This document shows, piece by piece, positions 6,954 to 11,852 of a stretch of DNA of 11,852 bases (within the stretch, counting starts at the first letter, position 1; every line of letters starts with the position of its first letter). The notes below the pieces were generated by a model. It saw only the letters and a list, made by a program, of their open reading frames with translations. It had not been told where the DNA came from and did not search any database. Source of the stretch: Flavobacteriaceae bacterium (GTDB lineage Bacteria; Bacteroidota; Bacteroidia; Flavobacteriales; Flavobacteriaceae); assembly GCA_013001365.1 (NCBI GenBank), contig JABDMQ010000115.1, forward strand, positions 1-11,852, given 5' to 3'. The position numbers were made by a program, and so were the translations under genes.

Positions 6954-7014
6954 TACTTTTTATAAGCTCGGAAACAAGTTTCCTGACTTGGGGTTTATAA
7001 ATTAAAAAGTAATG
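6951..7014 (-). promoter_or_regulatory. Leader inverted repeat enclosing the sigma factor start codon
   Basis: CATTACTTTTTA (6951-6962) and TAAAAAGTAATG (7003-7014) are perfect 12-nt inverted arms 40 nt apart. In the predicted sigma mRNA, the second arm met by polymerase ends in the AUG at 6953, so pairing would hide the start codon. The loop holds a second perfect inverted repeat (6970-6983). The stem is AU-rich and therefore weak and temperature-sensitive. Regulatory use is inference. Confidence 0.5.
6970..6983. repeat. Inner palindrome in the sigma factor leader
   Basis: GGAAAC, AA, GTTTCC is a perfect 6-bp inverted repeat centred 24 nt upstream of the sigma start codon. It could be an operator, a small RNA hairpin nested in the outer repeat, or chance. 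Its GGAAAC half resembles the -35 element of many ECF promoters, so autoregulation is possible but unproven. Confidence 0.45.
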
Positions 7015-7029
7015 TTATTCTATAGGCTT
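7002..7029 (+). repeat. Two-part direct repeat, copy upstream of uvrA
   Basis: TTAAAAAGTAATGTTA (7002-7017) followed by TCTATAGGCTT (7019-7029). The same two blocks recur in the same order just downstream of uvrA (9987-10002 and 10013-10023), matching 15 of 16 and 10 of 11 positions, with different spacing. Confidence 0.45.
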
Positions 7030-7057
7030 AAAATCAGATGTTTAGATTTGTATGAGT

Positions 7058-7090
7058 CAAATATAACAACAATCGTTCCTAAAAAACAAA
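7058..7090 (-). promoter_or_regulatory. Promoter candidate for the sigma factor gene
   Basis: On the minus strand TTTG (7090-7087) and TATATTTG (7065-7058) are spaced by 21 nt and match the Bacteroidota consensus TTTG/TAnnTTTG. Transcription would start near 7052, giving a leader of about 98 nt that contains both inverted repeats described at 6951-7014. Confidence 0.5.
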
Positions 7091-7132
7091 AAAGAATCAT
7101 TTTTTTTAACAATTTATTCGGTGAATGCCCGC

Positions 7133-7163
7133 TTTTAAAGCTGCTCTAGAAGTGGTATCTTTG
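7133..7163 (+). promoter_or_regulatory. Promoter candidate for uvrA
   Basis: TATCTTTG (7156-7163) is a full match to the TAnnTTTG -7 box, with a poorer TTTT (7133-7136) 19 nt upstream in place of TTTG. Transcription would start near 7170, about 17 nt before the ATG. A second full -7 match, TAGATTTG at 7043-7050, lacks a -33 element. No LexA-like palindrome was recognised. Confidence 0.5.
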
Positions 7164-7186
7164 CGAAATTATACCAATTTCAACCC

Positions 7187-9973
7187 ATGAATCACCGAAT
7201 TTCAGACCTAGATCCTAAAGAAAACATCCTTATTAAGGGTGCTAAACTGCATAATCTCAAGAATATCGATGTCGCCATTAAGCGGAATAAATTGGTGGTC
7301 ATTACTGGGTTGTCTGGGTCTGGAAAATCTAGTCTGGCTTTTGACACCTTGTATGCCGAAGGGCAAAGACGCTATGTAGAAAGCCTGTCCAGCTACGCAC
7401 GACAATTCTTGGGACGACTACATAAACCAAAAGTAGATTACATTAAAGGTATTGCACCAGCAATAGCAATTGAGCAAAAAGTGAATTCCACCAATCCGCG
7501 CTCAACTGTTGGCACGACAACAGAAATATATGATTACCTGAAGCTCCTTTTTGCAAGAATCGGAAGGACTTATTCACCTGTATCAGGTAAGGAGGTAAAA
7601 AAGGACCGTGTTACTGATGTTACTGAATTCATAAAACAAATGCCTGAAGGCGAAAAACTCTTGCTCCTCTCTCCTATCCATTTGGAAACTGGTAGGGAAA
7701 TGCAAGATAAGCTTAAAGTACTGCAGCAACAAGGCTACGCACGAATAAAGATCAAGGATTCCGTGCTCAGGATCGATGAGACCGATGCGAAGGAGATCAC
7801 CGAAAAAGATATTTACTTGGTTGTCGACCGGATAATCGTTAAGCATGAAGAGGATTTTTATAACCGCTTGGCGGATGCCATACAGACCGCCTTCTTTGAA
7901 GGCAAAGGCGAATGCATAATTGAGTCTTTAAGTGACAACAAACAACATACATATTCCAATAGATTCGAACTCGATGGCATGAACTTCCTTGAGCCAAACG
8001 TACATCTATTCAGTTTTAATAACCCATATGGCGCTTGCCCGAAATGTGAAGGTTATGGAGATATTATTGGCATCGATGCTGACTTGGTAATACCGAATAC
8101 CGCTTTATCAGTATACGAAAATGCCATTTTTGCTTGGCGCGGTGAGAGTATGAGCTGGTATCGGGATCAATTGGTCAACAACTCGCATAAATTCGATTTC
8201 CCAATTCATAAGCCTTATTTTGAACTGAGCGACAAACAAAAACAGCTCATCTGGGAAGGCAACGACTACTTTGAAGGCTTGCATGCCTTCTTTGCAGAAT
8301 TGGAAAGTAAAGCCTACAAGATCCAGAACCGTGTAATGTTATCGCGCTATCGAGGAAAGACCAAATGCCACGAGTGTCAAGGCAAGCGACTAAGAAAAGA
8401 AGCTAACTATGTAAAAGTAGGCAATGCAACTTTAACCGATCTGGTGGAAATGCCACTCAGTAAATTGGGTAATTTTTTCAATCAATTGGAACTCAACGAT
8501 CACGACCAAACGATTGCCAAACGATTACTTGTAGAAATCAATAACCGGATATCTTTCCTGACCAATGTAGGATTAGATTATCTGACTCTCAACCGCAAAT
8601 CGAATACCCTTTCTGGCGGCGAGAGTCAGCGCATCAATCTTGCTACCTCATTGGGCAGTAGTTTAGTAGGCTCCATGTACATTCTGGATGAACCCAGTAT
8701 TGGCCTGCATCCACGAGATACAGAACGATTGATCTCGGTACTACAATCCTTGCGAGACCTCGGCAATACTGTAATCGTCGTAGAGCATGATGAGGACATT
8801 ATGCAAGCCGCTGACGAGATTATTGACATTGGTCCTGAAGCAGGTACTTTTGGTGGTGAAATAGTTGCATCTGGATCCTACAGCGATATCTTGAAGTCAC
8901 AATCTTTGACAGCAAAGTACCTTAACGGTGAGATGCAAATTGAGGTACCCAAGACCAGACGGTCCTCTAAGTATCATGTGGTTATAAAAGGTGCACGAGA
9001 AAATAACCTAAAGAACCTTGATGTGACTTTCCCGCTTGGGATGTTGACTGTTGTAACAGGTGTGTCGGGATCCGGAAAGAGTACATTGGTACGGAAAATT
9101 CTTTATCCTGCCCTACTTAAGCATATAGGAGGCTATGGTGAAAAAGCAGGACAGTTCACGAAGCTCGAGGGCAATTTTAGCAACATACAACATATCGAGT
9201 TCGTGGACCAGAATCCAATTGGGCGTTCCTCACGTTCCAACCCCGTAACTTATGTCAAGGCCTATGATGATATTCGCGCCTTGTACTCTAAGCAGAAGGT
9301 TAGCCTGATCCGCAATTACCAACCCAAGCATTTCTCCTTTAATGTAGATGCCGGTCGCTGCGAGACCTGTAAAGGTGAAGGCGAAGTGACCATTGAGATG
9401 CAGTTCATGGCAGACGTACATTTGGAGTGTGATACCTGCAAAGGCAAACGCTTTAAGAAAGAAATCTTGGAGGTGACTTTTGCCGAAAAGAACATAGACG
9501 ATATCTTGAATATGACCATAGACAATGCCTTGGCCTTCTTTAAAGAAAACGGACAGGACAAGATAACGTCCAAATTGAAGCCTCTGCAAGACGTAGGATT
9601 GGGTTATGTTACCTTGGGCCAGAGTTCCTCGACTTTATCTGGTGGAGAAGCACAACGTATTAAACTCGCAAGCTTTCTGATTAAGGGAAGTAAGGCCGAT
9701 AAGACTCTCTTTATTTTTGATGAACCGACTACAGGTCTACATTTTCATGACATCAAGAAACTCTTGAAATCCTTCGATGCCCTGATTGATAAAGGGCATA
9801 GTATCATAGTTGTGGAACATAATTTGGAGCTCATAAAATGTGCAGATCATATCATTGATCTGGGTTCTGATGGAGGCGAGAATGGTGGTAATTTAGTTGT
9901 AACGGGTTCGCCAGAGGAAGTTGCTAAAGCCAAGGATTCGTATACCGCGAGATACCTGAAAGACAAATTGTAA
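7187..9973 (+). CDS. uvrA: UvrABC excinuclease subunit A
   Basis: A full-length 928-residue UvrA, the damage-recognition ATPase of nucleotide excision repair, which works as a dimer and loads UvrB. Both ABC modules are complete. The first has Walker A GLSGSGKS (41-48), signature LSGGE (475-479) and Walker B ILDEPS just after it. The second has GVSGSGKS (625-632), LSGGE (817-821) and FDEPTTGLH. Zinc-binding cysteine pairs are intact: Cys284/Cys287 with Cys394/Cys397, and Cys725/Cys728 with Cys748/Cys751 (CETCKGEG and CDTCKGKRF). The segment YVESLSSYARQFLGRL after the first Walker A is characteristic of UvrA. From memory, flavobacteria often have two uvrA genes; this window shows one. It is divergent from the sigma factor gene and not in an operon with uvrB. 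Confidence 0.98.
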   Translation: MNHRISDLDPKENILIKGAKLHNLKNIDVAIKRNKLVVITGLSGSGKSSLAFDTLYAEGQRRYVESLSSYARQFLGRLHKPKVDYIKGIAPAIAIEQKVNSTNPRSTVGTTTEIYDYLKLLFARIGRTYSPVSGKEVKKDRVTDVTEFIKQMPEGEKLLLLSPIHLETGREMQDKLKVLQQQGYARIKIKDSVLRIDETDAKEITEKDIYLVVDRIIVKHEEDFYNRLADAIQTAFFEGKGECIIESLSDNKQHTYSNRFELDGMNFLEPNVHLFSFNNPYGACPKCEGYGDIIGIDADLVIPNTALSVYENAIFAWRGESMSWYRDQLVNNSHKFDFPIHKPYFELSDKQKQLIWEGNDYFEGLHAFFAELESKAYKIQNRVMLSRYRGKTKCHECQGKRLRKEANYVKVGNATLTDLVEMPLSKLGNFFNQLELNDHDQTIAKRLLVEINNRISFLTNVGLDYLTLNRKSNTLSGGESQRINLATSLGSSLVGSMYILDEPSIGLHPRDTERLISVLQSLRDLGNTVIVVEHDEDIMQAADEIIDIGPEAGTFGGEIVASGSYSDILKSQSLTAKYLNGEMQIEVPKTRRSSKYHVVIKGARENNLKNLDVTFPLGMLTVVTGVSGSGKSTLVRKILYPALLKHIGGYGEKAGQFTKLEGNFSNIQHIEFVDQNPIGRSSRSNPVTYVKAYDDIRALYSKQKVSLIRNYQPKHFSFNVDAGRCETCKGEGEVTIEMQFMADVHLECDTCKGKRFKKEILEVTFAEKNIDDILNMTIDNALAFFKENGQDKITSKLKPLQDVGLGYVTLGQSSSTLSGGEAQRIKLASFLIKGSKADKTLFIFDEPTTGLHFHDIKKLLKSFDALIDKGHSIIVVEHNLELIKCADHIIDLGSDGGENGGNLVVTGSPEEVAKAKDSYTARYLKDKL

Positions 9974-10124
9974 AACAAGAACTTCTTTAAAAAGTAATAT
10001 TAAATCCCAATGTCTATAGGGTTTTACGGGTTGTTTTACCAATTAACCACCTGCAGTTCATCGAAAAGATTTTCTATTGTCAATGCCCTTAGCTATATTT
10101 CAAGATTAGAAACCCCAATTTATC
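9974..10124 (+). other. uvrA-lipoprotein intergenic region
   Basis: These 151 nt hold the downstream copy of the two-part direct repeat (9987-10023) and a weak promoter candidate for the lipoprotein, TATATTTC at 10094-10101 (7 of 8 positions of TAnnTTTG) without a good -33 box. No strong hairpin terminator for uvrA was seen; CTTTAAAAAG is palindromic but has no GC core. Confidence 0.35.
9987..10023 (+). repeat. Two-part direct repeat, copy downstream of uvrA
   Basis: TTAAAAAGTAATATTA (9987-10002), 10 nt, then TCTATAGGGTT (10013-10023). It pairs with 7002-7029, where the gap between blocks is 1 nt. Together the copies bracket uvrA. Confidence 0.45.
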
Positions 10125-10718
10125 ATGAAAACAATCCCCAAGTACCTGTTTTTCTGCGTGGTAATGTTTTTTGCATGCCAGACCGAACGATTAGGACAAA
10201 ACGACCAGTCATCCGATAATCAATCGGACCAACAAGACCAAACTTCTGAAGAATCTTGCGAAACCCTCTTTGCTAGAGGTGAAGATGATCATGCCACCTG
10301 TTTTTTGGACGATGGCTTCAGTCGATGGGGTTGGACCAACGGCTCAATCGAATTTGGTGACTATTCCTTTGACCTCTATAGTGGTGCAGGCCAGTGCGTT
10401 CTAGACAATGGAACATTGGCAGGTACCTTGACTGTTAATTACGATGAGGCCACTGGAACTGTGGATATAGATTACGAAATGAACGAGGGATTCGTATTGA
10501 ATGAAACGCATTTATACGTTGGCAACGAGCCCTACCCAACTGATCAAAATGGCCAAGACTCTGTTGCTCCTGGGCAATTTCCTTATCAACATGAACTAGA
10601 TGGTGTGGAATTCGATTCTTATACTGTAGATGGTCTATCAGGACCTATTTATATTATAGCTCATGGTTTAGTCTGTAATGATGGCGAAGCGGAGGATGAT
10701 GGTCCGTTGCCGGAATAA
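10125..10718 (+). CDS. Acidic secreted lipoprotein, unknown function
   Basis: A 197-residue exported protein. The N-terminus is a signal sequence (MKTIPKYLFFCVVMFFAC) with a plausible lipobox cysteine at 18. After it comes a linker rich in Gln, Asp and Ser (about 20-44), then one compact domain. The domain has four cysteines (45, 59, 91, 184), possibly two disulfides, and the landmarks FSRWGWTNG (65-73), YSFDLYSGAGQC (80-91) and APGQFPY (148-154), ending near IYIIAHGLVC (175-184). I recall this pattern of RWGWxNG, YxGAGQC and xAHxxVC from secreted proteins of marine Bacteroidota, but know no named function. The chain is very acidic, which suits an extracellular protein in salt water. It faces the SGNH hydrolase gene with a 57-nt gap. 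Confidence 0.85.
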   Translation: MKTIPKYLFFCVVMFFACQTERLGQNDQSSDNQSDQQDQTSEESCETLFARGEDDHATCFLDDGFSRWGWTNGSIEFGDYSFDLYSGAGQCVLDNGTLAGTLTVNYDEATGTVDIDYEMNEGFVLNETHLYVGNEPYPTDQNGQDSVAPGQFPYQHELDGVEFDSYTVDGLSGPIYIIAHGLVCNDGEAEDDGPLPE

Positions 10719-10775
10719 TGACAATGTACAGAAGTCGGTAATGATTGACCTGTTTAATTAAGGCAATTGAAATCT

Positions 10776-11429
10776 TCATTCAGAATCTCGACAGATTATG
10801 TCCTTCCAAATCAAGTATCCCTGACGATTCATATGAAGGCTATCCTCTACGAATATGTGAGGCTTAGGGCGACCATTATTTCCAAGCATAGGTGTCCAAA
10901 CATCTATATAATCCAGTTGCTCATGTTTATTGCAATACGCATTGAGTAAAGCATTAAAGCGTTCGTACTGTTTTTTATATGCCCAACGCGATGGACTCGG
11001 CTTGGCACTGATATATCGAATCTCTGTATTTGGGCTTGAAGCCAATAACTTTCGAGTCACCTTCTTAGTTGTCCTTAGGATTCTTCGTGGTCGTTTGTCG
11101 CCTGCAATATCGTTATCGCCTTCATATATGTACACTTTAGAAGGTTTGAACCTTAAGATGGTTTCATCAATGAAATAAAGGAGGTCCGACATATGCGAGC
11201 CACCAAAACCAGTATTAACTACTTCCATCTTCGAGCAGTCTTCGGTAAGATCGTCCCAAAAGCGAATACTTGAGCTTCCAGTAAAGACAACGACATCTTC
11301 TGGTGCAGTAATCTTATTGAATTTCTTTATGTCCTCATCAAAACGGTGAGGGTCTTGCGCCATGACCAATACAAGGTTTGATAGATATAGGAAAAAAGTA
11401 ATCAATGGAATCTTCATTCGGTAAATCAT
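10776..11429 (-). CDS. Exported SGNH/GDSL-family hydrolase
   Basis: A 217-residue serine hydrolase with a signal peptide (hydrophobic core about 6-23, likely cut in LVMA-QD near residue 24), so it acts in the periplasm or outside. All SGNH blocks are present: FTGSSSIRFW (49-58) with the nucleophile in the Ser52-54 cluster, probably Ser53; NTGFGGS (72-78); GDND (104-107), supplying the G-x-N element; and DSLH (196-199) with catalytic Asp196 and His199. Relatives with 'GSSSIR' remove acyl groups from sugars or lipids, and the natural substrate is not evident. It lies 15 nt after the stop of the DUF3667-type gene, so it is probably co-transcribed. Met5 (start at 11417) is an equally good start, since the signal peptide would begin MKIPLITFF. 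Confidence 0.9.
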   Translation of the reverse strand: MIYRMKIPLITFFLYLSNLVLVMAQDPHRFDEDIKKFNKITAPEDVVVFTGSSSIRFWDDLTEDCSKMEVVNTGFGGSHMSDLLYFIDETILRFKPSKVYIYEGDNDIAGDKRPRRILRTTKKVTRKLLASSPNTEIRYISAKPSPSRWAYKKQYERFNALLNAYCNKHEQLDYIDVWTPMLGNNGRPKPHIFVEDSLHMNRQGYLIWKDIICRDSE

Positions 11430-11444
11430 ATTTTGAAACTCAAT

Positions 11445-11852
11445 CTAATAGAACATAAAAGCAAACAAGGCTACAATTCCAGCGGTAAGCGGTAAAACGA
11501 AAAGCATGAATCCAAAAGCTATAAAACCTGTTTTAAAGAAACTTAATATCCAGCCTTGCTCATAAAACCTTTTCAACGCCAAGAACATGTAGAATATGGT
11601 CGAGAAGCCTATAAGCCAATCAATCCAATCAGGTATGTCCCAGATCATATTGACACCGATGACAATACTCAATACCGTGAACAAGAATGAGAAATAATAA
11701 AATGCGAACACCAAATGATGCGCATAGCGTCCTCGCCTCCAATAAAAGATCTTCAAGAACAAAGCAAAGATCGGCAACAGAAAGAACATAGCAATCGGGA
11801 TCGTATCGAAAAAGGCTTGGTATAGACTGCCTCCCTGCCTGTTCTTATAGAA
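11445..11852 (-). CDS. DUF3667-type membrane protein, 3' part only
   Basis: The frame is open to the window edge, so the true start lies outside. 135 residues are visible, 21 of them before the internal ATG at 11789. They read as several membrane helices: DTIPIAMFFLLPIFALFLK, a basic loop FYWRRGRYAHHLVFAFYYFS, then three further hydrophobic stretches to the end. The sequence 'LPIFALFLK - Y-x-RR-x-x-Y - HLVFA' is what I remember from the C-terminal half of DUF3667 proteins of Bacteroidota, whose N-terminus carries a CxxC-type zinc ribbon that would be beyond this window. Function is unknown. It is followed 15 nt later by the SGNH hydrolase on the same strand. Confidence 0.75.
   Translation of the reverse strand, partial: FYKNRQGGSLYQAFFDTIPIAMFFLLPIFALFLKIFYWRRGRYAHHLVFAFYYFSFLFTVLSIVIGVNMIWDIPDWIDWLIGFSTIFYMFLALKRFYEQGWILSFFKTGFIAFGFMLFVLPLTAGIVALFAFMFY

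Noticed and set aside
7088..7107. A6-6 nt-T8 inverted repeat as a terminator
   Set aside because: The stem has only A-T pairs and lies between divergent genes where no transcript needs ending; it is more likely AT-rich promoter DNA.
6954..7186. SOS/LexA operator upstream of uvrA
   Set aside because: No recognisable LexA-type palindrome is visible near the -7 box, and LexA sites are poorly defined in Bacteroidota.
9230..9589. A 119-codon minus-strand frame inside uvrA
   Set aside because: It lies wholly in the zinc-finger region of uvrA and looks like a shadow of that coding sequence.
4983..9973. Bcp, Nth, the sigma factor and UvrA as one oxidative/DNA damage island
   Set aside because: They are on different strands with separate promoters and a terminator between them; shared control cannot be shown from this sequence.
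10010..10219. A 69-codon plus-strand frame upstream of and overlapping the lipoprotein
   Set aside because: Its second half overlaps the signal peptide and linker of the lipoprotein in another frame, and it has no recognisable protein character.
11445..11789. A complete 114-residue membrane protein
   Set aside because: The frame stays open to 11852 with family-like sequence, so this is the 3' part of a longer gene.

Overview
The window looks like an ordinary core-genome stretch from a member of the Bacteroidota, most likely Flavobacteriales (probably Flavobacteriaceae, probably marine). The signs are moderately AT-rich DNA, starts with no obvious Shine-Dalgarno sequence, and promoter candidates of the Bacteroidota type (TTTG, about 18-21 nt, TAnnTTTG). 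Several protein families also point there: a dihydroorotase-like protein without the HxH motif, a flavobacterial ECF sigma factor followed by a tiny protein, a DUF3667-type membrane protein and a cysteine-free endonuclease III. There is no RNA gene, CRISPR array, insertion sequence, phage gene or toxin/defence cassette.

Layout. Positions 2-2138 (+) are the tail of a tightly packed operon: dihydroorotase-like protein (5' end outside the window), a small three-helix membrane protein and a serine esterase, with gaps of 4 and 0 nt. Converging on it is a two-gene minus-strand operon (3412-2145): a PhnP-like metallo-beta-lactamase-fold hydrolase and a membrane-anchored coiled-coil protein of unknown function. 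A divergent promoter region at 3413-3505 also serves a conserved 483-residue cytoplasmic protein of unknown function (3506-4957, +). This converges with a Bcp-type peroxiredoxin (5435-4983, -), which is divergent from endonuclease III (5472-6128, +). A symmetrical hairpin overlapping the nth stop codon can end transcription from both sides.

Next come, on the minus strand, an ECF sigma factor (6953-6363) and a 47-residue protein (6296-6153). A 233-nt divergent region carries the promoter candidates of the sigma gene and of uvrA (7187-9973, +). The predicted leader of the sigma mRNA contains nested inverted repeats, and the outer one includes the start codon. Downstream of uvrA are an acidic secreted lipoprotein (10125-10718, +) and, facing it, a DUF3667-type membrane protein (3' part only) followed by an exported SGNH/GDSL hydrolase (minus strand).

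How the genes fit together. Nth (base excision), UvrA (nucleotide excision) and Bcp (peroxide removal) sit close together, which gives a DNA-protection flavour, but each has its own promoter region and no shared regulation is visible. The points most worth a second look are the leader of the sigma factor gene, the cysteine-free Nth, the dihydroorotase-like protein without its first metal-binding motif, the 47-residue protein, and a two-part direct repeat on either side of uvrA.
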